DNA of 15,591 nucleotides, from positions 1-15,591 of the forward strand of contig CAKZLT010000230.1 in NCBI GenBank assembly GCA_937127195.1, read 5' to 3'. Position 1 is the first letter of the stretch, and every line of letters starts with the position of its first letter. Positions 1-11,100 of the stretch are shown in pieces. Both the position numbers and the translations under genes were made by a program. The notes beneath the pieces are model-generated. The model was not told the origin of the DNA. It saw only the letters and a list, made by a program, of their open reading frames with translations, and made no database searches. This DNA is from an uncultured Saprospiraceae bacterium. GTDB taxonomy: Bacteria > Bacteroidota > Bacteroidia > Chitinophagales > Saprospiraceae.

Positions 1-11
1 ATCGATTCTCT

Positions 12-44
12 AAACCTTATAGGTTTTTAAAACCTATAAGGTTT
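12..44. terminator. Perfect 16-bp inverted repeat, probable bidirectional terminator of an off-window gene
   Basis: Positions 12-27 and 29-44 are exact reverse complements (arms AAACCTTATAGGTTTT and AAAACCTATAAGGTTT) separated by one T. As RNA, the likely form is a 12-bp stem (12-23 with 33-44) closed by a 9-nt T/A loop. There is no long T-run on either side, so efficient intrinsic termination is not assured. Palindromes of this AACCTTATAGG type are common between genes in Bacteroidota, which suggests an intergenic terminator-like element closing a gene to the left of the window. It could also be a dispersed palindromic repeat. Confidence 0.55.
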
Positions 45-352
45 GATTGAAGTTTGATATAACCTATTTTTTTAAAATATCAACCAACCTAAATCATATA
101 GAGCCAAAGACTACTGGTTCAAATCAATTACTTATTGACTAGAATTATTAGTGTTTAGAGTGCTTTTTAGTTGTGTGTCAGCCTGTTTCATTATTGATTT
201 ATTAATGTGGAATATAATTTGCAGAAGAAACTAATATATTACTTTTAGAAATAAATAAATAAGTAAAGAAAATTTTAATTGATGTTATCTAACATCCAAA
301 AAGTAACAATCAGAATGGTTAGTTGAAATTTTCATGAAACAATAAGAAAATT
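45..352. other. Non-coding upstream region of the peptidase gene
   Basis: This AT-rich stretch has no open frame of useful length on either strand. For example, the ATG at 205 runs only nine codons. I see no tRNA, rRNA or recognisable riboswitch. The only structure I can point to is a weak promoter-like pair at 194-221, described separately. The last 130 bases before the ATG would be the 5' leader if that promoter is used, and they show no convincing Shine-Dalgarno sequence. Confidence 0.6.
194..221 (+). promoter_or_regulatory. Candidate Bacteroidota-type promoter for the peptidase gene
   Basis: A TTG at 194-196 lies 16 bases before TATAATTTG at 213-221. The latter is one base out of register from the Bacteroidota -7 consensus TAnnTTTG and also contains a TATAAT. 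Transcription from here would give a leader of roughly 125 nt before the ATG at 353. In DNA this AT-rich such matches arise by chance, so the call is tentative. Confidence 0.3.
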
Positions 353-1909
353 ATGAAGTGTATCTATATGATAGCCATAGTCGGGCTATTCTCGTTCTCT
401 TTATCAGCACAAGTAAATACGGGTTTAGTCATGGATGATGACCAAACAACACCTGTAATTTCAGATTTTACAGGTACAAAATTCAATGAAAACGCAATGA
501 AAATCAAAGTGGATTTGAGGCGTTTTGCACCTACGCCACAAGATCAAGGAGAATTGCCTTCGTGTGTTGGTTGGTCAGTGGGTTATGCGGCATTGACGAT
601 AATGGCGGCTCGTGAGCAGGAATGGGTGAATAAAACTTTTATTACAGACCAAGCTTTCTCTCCTTTGTTTATCTATAATCAATTGGTGCAAGATAAAAAT
701 TGTATGTATGCGGGAGCTTCGTTTCCTTCGGCATTTCAATTATTAAAAAAGGAAGGCGTTTGTAAAAAACAAACGTTTAATATTGATAATGAAGAGTGTT
801 CGGTGTTGCCAGGAGCTAATCAAAAGCAACAGGCAAAGGAAAACAAGATTAAGGATTATTATCAATTATTTATGAAAAATGCTTCGGTAGAAACTAAAAT
901 TAGAAAGATAAAAAGAAGTCTTGCAGAAGGCTATCCTGTGGTAGTTGGTATGTTTTTGACACCTAATTTTAGAGATTTTACGAAGCAAAAGGTTTTTTGG
1001 AAGCCACAGGATGTGGATAGAGACCAATTATATCCTCACGCAATGGTAGTGGTTGGTTATAATGATATTCAAAAATCATTTGAATTGATGAATAGTTGGG
1101 GTTCTGATTGGGGGGATGAAGGATTTGTAAAAGTAAAATATAAAGATTTTGCAAAACACTGCGTATTGGGCTATCAATTGCATTTGCCTGAGGTTGGTGA
1201 AATTATAGCAGAGGAAGAAAAAAAGCCTAGAGATCCATTTGAGCCATTCGTAAATAAGGATGAAAATGTGAAACACAAGTCAGGTAGAAAAAAAGCTCGA
1301 CCAGAAAAACTTGAATTACATGGCGATTTTGTGTTTAGGTATCCTACGGATATGGTAGGTGAGGATATTCTTTTTGAGGAAGCTAAGGTTGAATTGGTTG
1401 GAAATCATTACTCATTAGTAAAGAAAGATTGGGAATTGGGACAGTTGTTTCAGTTGGTGGCTAAGAATATTAAGAAAAATCGCTACGTCTATGTATTTAG
1501 TCTAGATGGAAATAATAATGCGAATTTGCATTGGCCAAAAATGAGATTAATGGCTAACCATTCTAATGATGATAAAAAGCAGAAATTTGGATACACGGAA
1601 AGTCCATTAGTTCCTTATGATGCTGCCGAAATTGCTATTCCTGGGGAAAAAACAGCTTTGCAGAAACAAGTTTCAGGAAACGATTACTTGTTCGTATTGT
1701 ATTCTTATAACTTATTGGGAGATATAGAGACAATCATTGAAGATGTTAGAAATAGTGATTTACCAATGGAAGAAAGGCTAGAATCCGTTTTGGGAGATGA
1801 ATTAATTCCTTATAATGAAGTTCAATTTAATGAAAGTAAAATTTCTGCTAAAACGAATGCTGCAAACGGTACGATTTTGGGAGTAATGATAGAATCAAAA
1901 GGTGAGTAA
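353..1909 (+). CDS. Secreted papain-family (C1) cysteine peptidase with C-terminal DUF4384-like domain
   Basis: An exported cysteine peptidase of 518 residues. Residues 1-19 form a signal peptide ending SLSA before Q20, with no lipobox. The papain fold follows, with all active-site elements visible: oxyanion-hole Gln65 in PQDQGE, nucleophile Cys71 in PSCVGWS, His229 in YPHAMVVVGY, and Asn247 in MNSWGSDWG, the classic C1 order. No recognisable inhibitory propeptide separates the signal from the catalytic domain. A charged linker (about 285-320) leads to a C-terminal domain. Its pattern (RYVYVFSLDG, then a WPK segment, then IAIPGE and YLFVLYSY near the end) resembles DUF4384, a beta-rich domain often attached to peptidases. 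An in-frame TGA at 335 supports the ATG at 353. The substrate is unknown. The neighbouring giant surface protein is a possible target by position only, and hairpins between the genes argue against a simple operon. The peptidase call is firm; the DUF4384 assignment is moderate. Confidence 0.9.
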   Translation: MKCIYMIAIVGLFSFSLSAQVNTGLVMDDDQTTPVISDFTGTKFNENAMKIKVDLRRFAPTPQDQGELPSCVGWSVGYAALTIMAAREQEWVNKTFITDQAFSPLFIYNQLVQDKNCMYAGASFPSAFQLLKKEGVCKKQTFNIDNEECSVLPGANQKQQAKENKIKDYYQLFMKNASVETKIRKIKRSLAEGYPVVVGMFLTPNFRDFTKQKVFWKPQDVDRDQLYPHAMVVVGYNDIQKSFELMNSWGSDWGDEGFVKVKYKDFAKHCVLGYQLHLPEVGEIIAEEEKKPRDPFEPFVNKDENVKHKSGRKKARPEKLELHGDFVFRYPTDMVGEDILFEEAKVELVGNHYSLVKKDWELGQLFQLVAKNIKKNRYVYVFSLDGNNNANLHWPKMRLMANHSNDDKKQKFGYTESPLVPYDAAEIAIPGEKTALQKQVSGNDYLFVLYSYNLLGDIETIIEDVRNSDLPMEERLESVLGDELIPYNEVQFNESKISAKTNAANGTILGVMIESKGE

Positions 1910-1947
1910 GTTTTATATTTTGATTCTTAAGAAATTACGTAATGAAT

Positions 1948-1994
1948 AAAGCAGAAAAGTAGTTTATCTATCATCGTTGATAACTTGCTTTTTT
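1948..1994 (+). terminator. Weak hairpin plus T-run, candidate terminator of the peptidase gene
   Basis: AAAGCA at 1948-1953 can pair with TGCTTT at 1986-1991. Inside it, AGTTTATC pairs imperfectly with GATAACT. An alternative compact hairpin is TATCA (1969-1973) with TGATA (1978-1982). T's run to 1994. It starts about 40 bases after the peptidase stop codon, a typical terminator position, but the stem is AT-rich and bulged. Confidence 0.35.
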
Positions 1995-2003
1995 CTAAAT
2001 TTG
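1977..2003 (+). promoter_or_regulatory. Candidate promoter of the giant surface-protein gene
   Basis: TAAATTTG at 1996-2003 is an exact match to the Bacteroidota -7 element TAnnTTTG. A TTG at 1977-1979 sits 16 bases upstream, slightly short of the usual spacing. Transcription would start near 2010, giving a leader of about 100 nt that includes the strong hairpin at 2036-2078. There is no room for a promoter between that hairpin and the start codon, so the promoter should be here or further upstream. Confidence 0.45.
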
Positions 2004-2035
2004 TATTAAGAACAACATATATTTACTGAGTGAAA

Positions 2036-2078
2036 TCGGATGCTTTTTGTTTGAAAGGGCATCCGAATTTTTTTTTTT
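2036..2078 (+). terminator. Strong intrinsic terminator, or attenuator, in the leader of the giant gene
   Basis: TCGGATGC (2036-2043) pairs perfectly with GCATCCGA (2059-2066). The stem can extend inward by two G-U and three A-U pairs (2044-2048 with 2054-2058) to a 5-nt loop, about 13 bp in all. It is followed by one A and 11 consecutive T's (2068-2078), a textbook rho-independent terminator. It lies 127 bases after the peptidase stop codon and only 32 bases before the ATG at 2111. It may end the peptidase transcript. If the promoter at 1977-2003 is real, it sits inside the giant gene's leader and could act as an attenuator. Confidence 0.75.
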
Positions 2079-2110
2079 GAGCAAAGGAATTGAAACCACA
2101 ATCCAGACAA

Positions 2111-2170
2111 ATGAATAATAGAATTTTACCTCTCTATCTCTTTTTAATTTGCAGCACAAGTTTAGTTGCT
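2111..2170 (+). other. Signal peptide of the giant protein
   Basis: Residues 1-20 counted from ATG 2111: Met-Asn-Asn-Arg, hydrophobic core ILPLYLFLIC, then STSLVA with a type I signal peptidase site (V-A before N). The Cys at residue 14 is preceded by Ile and lies inside the core, so it is not a good lipobox. This means export by Sec and release across the inner membrane rather than lipoprotein anchoring. Confidence 0.8.
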
Positions 2171-5100
2171 AATTCAATTACATCAGATTGGAGTAATTTG
2201 AACCATAGTTTTAATGCTCCTTTTACTTCAACTTATTCCAACTTATCAGCGCCTCCTCCGTCCTGCGAAGGGGAATACTTTTATCATGTTGCTCCAATTT
2301 GGAAAGATAATGACAAGTACACCCCGAATAATCCTTATATATCAACGATTTATGATAGAACAGAAGTTACTATTACAAATGCTACGGGTTTAATTCAGAT
2401 AGACACTTTTGTTACTTCTGGAGCTGTTCTCCCAATTTCTTTTGACCAAGTATTATCGAATGATATAAATGCAGTCAAAGGAGATGTCGGTTTGATTATC
2501 AAGACTTCGACACCTGTCAATATTCGATTTTCAATTGAAAAAAATACTTATGGGATAATAACGGCTTTTAAAGGAAAAGAAGCACTCGGCACAGCTTTTA
2601 GTGTAGCTACTCAAACAGGGACTACGGCTGACTTTTCAAAAGATCAGCTTCACTTTGCGTCTGTGATAGCTACAGAAGATAATACAACGGTTACTTTTGA
2701 TAATGATGGTGATGATTTTAGAGGTTTGGGTACATCTTCTTTCATGGTTACACTTGACGCAGGAGAAACTTATATGGTGTTGCCAGATGAGGATGATAAT
2801 GAAAGATTTGAAGGATTGAGTATTATTTCAAATAAGCCTATTGCGGTCAATTCGGGAGAATCACACGTTAGTCAAGGAGGATTGAATGCGGAAGGCGGAG
2901 TGGTGCAAGTATTACCGATAGCAAAGGTGGGTAAAGAATATATTTTGTCAAGAGCTTCGGGAACAGCTAATTCGGGTGATTTTGCTTTGGTATTGGCTTT
3001 GGCTGATGATACGGATATATATTTGAATGGAATGGGGTCGCCTGTTGAAGATTTAGATGATGGAGAAGTTTATCAAGTTGACTTATCTGGTTCAGCAGGA
3101 ACACCATATTATATTTCATCTAACAAGGATGTTTATGTTTATCATTATTCAAGTGAAACAGGAAAAGAGGTTGGGTTGGCTATACCACCTCCGATTGATA
3201 AAGTATTAGGTTCTAAGTATATCAAATTTCCACGAATTGATATGGATAGTAATGCAGCCTATGTAGTTATTAAAAATGCGGGATTGAGTAGTTTGACCTT
3301 GAATGGTCAGCCTTATACAACGTTTTCGACAGCTACGACAGTTACAGGTAAATCGAATTATTCTATTGTTTATTTTGATGATGTAGATATTATTAGTGGT
3401 GATAATATAGTTGAATCTGATGTGCCATTTTATTTTGCTCAATTGACTTTTGAGACGATTTTTGCTACCTTGGGTGGTGGCGGGTTTGATTATTTGAATG
3501 ATTATAATGGCGTTATAGAGGTAGTGGACGCAAGTAATTCAATATCGTATAGTGATTTTTATGTTGCAGATACGATTAAAAATGGTGCTTCTACAACGCA
3601 TACTTTAACCATTGAATCATTGCTAGGAGGAAATTCTATTCAGAGCGTATTAGCAACTAATGGTATAATTAGCTTTTCTGGAAATGATTTGACTTATACT
3701 GCTCCAACTGATTTTTGTGGTTGCGATTTGGTGGATGTTACAGTTCAAGATGGTTCTAGTCGAACGAAAACAGTAACGGTTGGTTTTAAAATAGATGATA
3801 AACCTGTTGCAGTTGATGACCGAATTACTAATACGGGATTATTTCAAACATTGGATGTATTAGGAAACGGAGATGCTGATCCAATTTCTTGTGATACTAT
3901 TCGGATTGTTTCGGTTGGGCTTGATGGTGTAAATGGTTTGTCTGCTTTGAGTGGTGGTCTTAGTATAAACAACAATGGAACGCCAGACGACTATTCAGAT
4001 GATTTGATTAATTATTCTCCTCCGAGTGCTAGTCTTGATAGTTTTCAATATGTCATTTCAGATTTGGGAGGTAACTTAGATACCGCTTGGGTCATTATGT
4101 CTGTCTGTGATCCTACAACGGATTCATTAGCATTAGTAGATTTATATAATAATAATGGTGGCGTATCTTGGAATTATACAGCAAGTTCGCATTTTCATGG
4201 TGCAAATATCTATGGAGGTAGCCTTACAATTAATATTGCGAATGCAGGTACTGCATGGAATTTCGCACAACCTATTAGTACTTGGCATGGTGTAACTACT
4301 AATAGTAGTGGTTGTGTAACGAGACTTGAATTGATTTCGAATAACCTGACAGGAACAATGCCTGATATTAATTTACCGAGTCTTGAGGAAATTTTTATTA
4401 GAGATAACAATGCTTTTGCAGGAAACCCTTTTCCAAATTTCACAAAAACACCTCTATTGGAGGTATATTCTATTATTGATAATGGATTTTCGGGTAATCT
4501 ACCCAATTTGCAATTGGGGGAATTGATATTATTGGAATTGGATTTAGAAGATGCAAGGACTATACCTGACTTTACTGGTTTGCCCAACTTGCAAGAGTTG
4601 AGAATTCTTAATGGAAAGGTTTCTAACTTACCCGATTTTACGAATACGCCCAATTTAGAACATTTGATACTTCGCTTTAATGAAATACAAGGAAGTGTTC
4701 CAGATTTTACGAACTTACCTCAATTAAAAGTTTTAAACCTAAGAAACAATAAGATAACAGGGAGTTTACCTGATTTTTCGGATAATACGCCTAATCTAAT
4801 AACTATACGTATTCAAAAGAACCAATTGACTTTCGAAGACTTAGAAAGTAGTTTTGTTGCTAATAATGGCTTGATTAGTAGTTTTAGTCGTTCACCGCAA
4901 GCTAGCGTCGGTAATAATGCCACAGCTTCTGTCGATTTAGGTTCAAACTATACAATTAACCTATCAATTGATGGTGGTGTAACGACAAGTACCTATCAAT
5001 GGTACTTAAATGGAAATCCTTTGACGACCACAACGACCAATAAGTTAGCTATTAATAACATAACAGCGGCAGATACTGGCACTTATACGGTCGAAATAAC

Positions 5101-8100
5101 AAATAGTGTTGTAACAGGCTTAACGCTTAATGGACCAACTGTTCAAATCAATCTAAATGCTCCTCCTACTGAAATCTGTGGAAATAGCATCGACGATGAT
5201 AATGATGGTGATATTGATTGTGAAGATAGTGATTGTGGACCTGTACTTTCAACGGTTGCAATAACCGATGTTACGGCTTGTGGAGCTTCTGACGGTATAA
5301 TCAATATTACAGCAACGCTAGGAAGCGGCACGTATGAATATTCTATTGATAGTGGTTCTACTTGGCAATCCTCTAGTAGTTTTACAAATTTGGCAAGTCA
5401 TTCTTACAATGTAGGTATTAGAAATAGTGATAATACTTGTGAGCTATTTGATGCAAATACAGCAGTAGTCATTGCTCCAGCTTCTATTTTTATTCATTCT
5501 GTGGATTCTACAGATGCTAGTTGCGGTGCGAATGATGGAGGAATTACTATTAATGCGAGTTTTGAAAATGAAAATTGCGAATGTAGTGGAAATAGTTTAG
5601 TTGGATATACCATATTATACTCAGGTAATGATAATGAAACTATTACTATTAAGAATAATGGAAATAACACTCTTGGAACAATTACTAATGTAAATAATGG
5701 TAATATTTTAAGAATAAACGCTAGTGATTATAGCATTTCGGAATGGTCAACTATTGGTTTACAAGTAGGAACTGGAACAACAGAGACTTTCGAATCGGAT
5801 TGTTGGAATCTTAATAGTAGTCCAATTGTTGGAACAACGAAAGGCGCGTTCAAAGTATTAGGGCATATTGATGGCGCTAATAACTTTTGTGGTTCGGAGT
5901 TAAATTATTCTACTAATTGTACAAATGATAAAACCGAAGTAACTGTTCGATATTGGGGGCCAGATGTGAGTTCTATCTCAATACGAAACTCCGCGCATAC
6001 AACTGTTGGTTCTATTTCAAATGTAAAAACAGGAGACATCTTGCATATTGTAGCTTCTGATTTTGGGTTGTCAGACTTTGGTGACCATGTTCATTTTGAT
6101 ACACCAACAGTCGATGGTCGAATAGATTTGAAGTGTAGTAAAAACATATTAGGTCATTTAATCAGAGATGAGTTTTTCCTGTTATCTTATTTGGATGAGA
6201 ATGGTAACTATTCGGAAGCGGTGACTTCTTCGGAGTTGATTGAATATTCAATTGATAATGGTGCTACTTCTCAAGTAGGAAATAGTTTCATGAATTTGTC
6301 GGGTGGAAATTATAATATTGTCACGTTATTAGGAGGAATAACTTGCCAAACTGCTTATAGCAACAACCCGAAGGTTGTAGCACAAGCTGCTTCTCCAGTT
6401 ATTACAGATGTAGAAGAAACAGAACCTACTTGTGGAGCTTCTGACGGTAAATTAAAAGTGAATATTGTAGGAAGCCCAGGAGATTTTCATTTTTCAAGTG
6501 ATAGTGGCGTAACTTGGCAAAACTCAAAAAACTTTAATAATATACCAGCAGGTACTTATAATATAGTTATCCGCGATACAGGAAATCATAGTTGTACTAC
6601 TTTTTACACTAATAACCCGATAATACTCACGGGGTCTGATTTTCCTGTAATCAACACCGTTACTTTGACAGCGATTCCGACTTGTAGTAATAATGATGGT
6701 ATTATTACAATTACAACTTCTAATACAGGAACATGGGAATATTCTTTGGATGGTACAAATTGGCAAACCAATAATGTATTCAATAATTTAGGCGCAGGTT
6801 CTTATCAAGCGCGTGTTCGTAATTCTGTCGAAACGGCTTGTATGGTTACGGATGCTATATCTTATGATTTTGAAGATTTGACACCAACTATTCAAACCGT
6901 AACACCTTCTAATACTACAAATTGCGGAACTACAGATGGAAGCATTGTCATTGTAGCAAGTGATGGTTCAGGAAGTTATGAATATTCTATTGATAATGGT
7001 ACAACGTGGAGTGTCAATAACACATTTTCTAACTTAAATTCGGGGAATTATGATGTTTTAGTTAGAAATGGAAACGGTTCTTGTATAAAGACTTACACGA
7101 ATAATCCTGTTACCATTATTAAAAATACAACGGCAGATTCATTGCAATTGGTTGATTTGTATATCGCGGCAAATGGTTCATCGTGGTCATATGGCACAGG
7201 TACTTATAATTATCAGACACATTTTTATGGAAATGGAACGAACACGATTTCAAATGTTGGAAATAATTGGTTGACAGGACAACCCTTTGCGAGTTGGCAT
7301 GGTGTAAAAGTCAATGAAGATGGTTGTGTCGATACGTTAACTTTGGTCAATATGGGAATGGGAGGCAGTTTACCTAACCTTGATTTACCACAGTTGAAGC
7401 AATTGATTTTGAATAATAATAACTTGAATGGTTCGCTTCCTAACTTGCCTAACTTACCTAATTTGGAGCATTTGAGTCTTCAAAATAATGATTTACAAAA
7501 TGGTATTCCTAATTTTACAAACTTGCCTAAATTAACTTTATTAGAATTAGATGAAAATCAATTTACGGGGCTTCCTGATTTTACGGGACTTCCTAGCTTG
7601 ATTGAGTTTGATATTGATAATAATAATATTGGTGGTTTAGTTCCTGATTTTTCTAATATGCCATTATTGAAGGCAATGGATTTGGATAGAAATGCATTCA
7701 CGGATGTTCCTGATTTTTCTAATTTATCAGATTTGGAAATTTTAAATTTAGAAAGAAATAACCTTATTGGAAATCTTCCAGATTATTCGGATAACTTGAC
7801 TAAACTAAAAAAATTATTAATTGACCAAAATGAATTGACTTTTGAAGATTTTATTCCAAATTATATTAATAATCGTAACCTGATTGAAGGAAATAAAAGC
7901 ATAGCAGAGGATACTTTTAGAGTTGCACCACAATCTAATTTTGGTGTGAATGATACGACTTTGGTGGCAGTAGGTGAAGGTCATACAATTAACTTAGGTA
8001 TAGATGCAGGCGTGACTACTAATACTTACGCTTGGTATTTGAATGGCTCATTTTTACAAAATACAACTACCAATCAATTAACTTTATCTAATATCACAGC

Positions 8101-11100
8101 GGCGGATACAGGTAATTACACGGTCGTGGTAACGAATAGCATCGTAACAGAATTGACATTGAGCGGAGCCGTTTATAGAGTTAGATTTAATCCAATTGAG
8201 ATTTGTGGAAATAGCTTAGATGATGATGGAAATGGCTTGACGGATTGTGAAGATAGCCAGTGTGGGCCAACTTTATTGACACTTACAGCCACCGATGAGA
8301 GTAGTTGCGTAGCATCTGATGGAACAATCACAATAACTGCAATAAATGGAAGTGGTAGCTATGAATATTCGATTGATAGCGGTACGACTTGGCAGGCTAG
8401 TAATAGTTTTATTGGGCTTACAGGAGGAACTTATTATACTTTTGTTAGAAATGCCGATGGAACTTGCCCCATAGGAATCATCACCAATCCAGTTACATTA
8501 CAATCTACTTCACCTAATATTATATCGCACACAACGACAGATGTAAGCGATTGTGGCTCAACAGACGGTACAGTTACAATGACTGTAACAAGTGGCAGTG
8601 GCAGTTATGAATATTCTATTGATAATGGAATGACTTGGCAGACTAGCAATTCTTTTATAGGTCTAGCTGATGGTAGTTACGAACTCATGGCACGCAATAG
8701 TGATAATACTTGCCCAGTTACTTATGCGAATAATCCAGTTGTTGTATCAGTTGATAATACTAGCGATTCGTTAGTATTAGTTGATTTGTATAATAACAAT
8801 AATGGTACAAATTGGACTTATACAACGGCATCATTTTTCCTTCATGGAGTGAATACACCAACGCCAAACTTAGGTAATCCGTGGTTAGTTGGTTCTATTG
8901 ACACTTGGCACGGAGTCGGAACGAATGCCAATGGTTGTGTGAATTTGATAGCATTAGAAAACAATAACCTATCTGGCACATTAGCGAATTTGAATTTACC
9001 TTCCTTAGAAACATTACATTTAGATTATAATAATTTGTCAGGTGATTTACCTGATTTCTCTACAACACCTTTATTAAAACAACTTAGTCTAGGTAATAAT
9101 AATTTTACAGGTGCAATTCCTAATTACAATTTAGCATTGATTAAGATATTAAATTTGGAACACAATGCTTTATCAGACATGATTCCAAATTTTGATGGAA
9201 TGCCTAATTTAGAGTATTTTGATGTTGATTTTAATCAATTGACAGGAAATTTACCCGTATTGGCGAGTCTAACTCATTTAGAAAAATTGATTGTTGATAA
9301 TAATGACTTATCAGGAGTAATACCTGATTATTCACTGACAATGCCATTTTTGAACGAGTTAGAGTTACATGATAATGATTTTACATTTGAAGATTTTTTA
9401 CCAAATTTTAGTGCATTAAATACGCATATTGCTAATAATTTCATTGCAGGAACGGATGGTTATAATTATAATGTTCAAGATAAAGTAGGAAGCCTAGCGG
9501 ATACGATGATTACTGTTTATAATAGTAGTATCACCTTAAACCTGGGGATTGATGACACCGTAACTACCAATAGCTACCAATGGTATAAAGATGGTAACCT
9601 TGTAGCAACGACTACCGAGCCAATGCTCACTTTAACTAACTATTCTGTTAGTGATAATGGTGTTTATCGTGCCGAAGTTACTAATTCGGTTATTCCCGAC
9701 TTAGGATTGGAAAGTAATAATTTTACGTTGATGTTGGCCGCAGGAGAAATCTGTGGAAATAATGTTGATGATGATGGAGATGGATTGATTGACAGCCTTG
9801 ATCCTGATTGTCCTGCTAATGATATTGATTTAGATTGTAACAACCTTTATACTTACTATATTTCATCGGTTTGGAGGGATAATGACTTTGATACACCACG
9901 TTATTTGCATTTAAGTACCGATTACCCAACCGCTAATGTTAATGTTAGAACGGCTAGTAATAGTATAAATGGGAATACTGTTGTTACATCAGCAGGAGAG
10001 ACCATAATTGACATAACCTACTTGACAGGAGCTCCTATTTTGTCAAATGCACTTAATGCATCAGAGAATAGTAAAGGTTTTATCATTACTTCGGATGTTC
10101 CTATTTTGGCTTATTTTGCATTAGAAAACTCAGAAAATGGGATGATTATAATAGCAAAAGGAAAAGAAGCTTTAGGGCAATCGTTTAGAGTAGCTACTCA
10201 GACTCTGACATATATTAGTAGTGCAGATGAACGATTGCATTTTGCTTCCATCATCGCAACAGAGAATAATACGAATATTACATTTGATAATGGTACAAAA
10301 AACATCAAAGGACTTAATTCGCCTACTCAGAGTATTACTTTGAATAAAGGCGAAACCTATATGATTCAACCTGAGAACGCAGATAAGTTCTTTTCTTCTT
10401 TATTAATTACATCTGATAAACCTATTGTTGCACAAAGTGGTAGTCAATACACAACCGTACCTAATACCTCGAATTTGGATGGAAGTGGAGAACAAATCAT
10501 GCCAGCGCACTATGCTGGAAAAGAACACATTATAGCAAGAGGTAATTCAACGGCTTACTATGGTGATTATGCAATAGTGACTGCCATTGAAAATGGAACA
10601 GATGTTTTTATAAATGGAAGTAGTACGCCAATAGCTACAATAAATGCAGGAGGTTATGTAAACATAGGAATAAGTGGTACTAAAGGAACGCCTTTCTTTA
10701 TCGAAACATCCGAGAATGCTTATGTTTATCATGTAACGGGAATCGTTCAATCTAATGTAGGAATGACGCAAGTACCTCCAATTGATAAATCTTATGGTAC
10801 TCGAAAAGTTAATTTTAAGAAAGATGGAATAGGAGCGAACAATGCTTATATTGTTATAAAGACCACTGATCTAAGTACTTTGAAATTGAATGGAAATGCT
10901 TACACTTCATTTTCTCCGACTATTACTACCGTTACAGGCAAGAGTGATTATAGTTTAGTTTATTTTGGAAATACGACATTTGCTAGTAGTACGTATTTCT
11001 CTTTTGAAGCTGATGAACCATTTTTATTAGCTTGGTCTATTGGAGATGGAATTGGTAAAGGTTGGTACAATTTCATGAATGGTTTTGAAGGAGCGATTGA

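Noticed and set aside
1076..1276. 66-codon minus-strand open frame with a hydrophobic stretch
   Set aside because: It overlaps the conserved Asn-active-site region of the peptidase. Its F/I-rich composition is what the complement of Lys/Glu-rich codons gives.
2090..2110. TTG at 2090 as the start of the giant protein
   Set aside because: It would put seven polar residues (KPQSRQ plus Met) before an otherwise well-formed signal peptide that begins at ATG 2111, and it lies only 11 bases after the terminator T-run. It is not excluded, because AAAGGA at 2083-2088 is nearby.
2111..2155. Lipoprotein signal at the Cys of residue 14
   Set aside because: The residues before it (LFLI) do not fit a lipobox, since the position just before Cys should be small, and the Cys lies inside the hydrophobic core ahead of a better SLVA cleavage site.
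4210..4653. 147-codon open frame on the minus strand
   Set aside because: It lies wholly inside LRR block 1, whose plus-strand reading has clear repeat structure. The minus-strand protein only mirrors that periodicity (repeated GKPVKSG-like segments) and has no recognisable domain.
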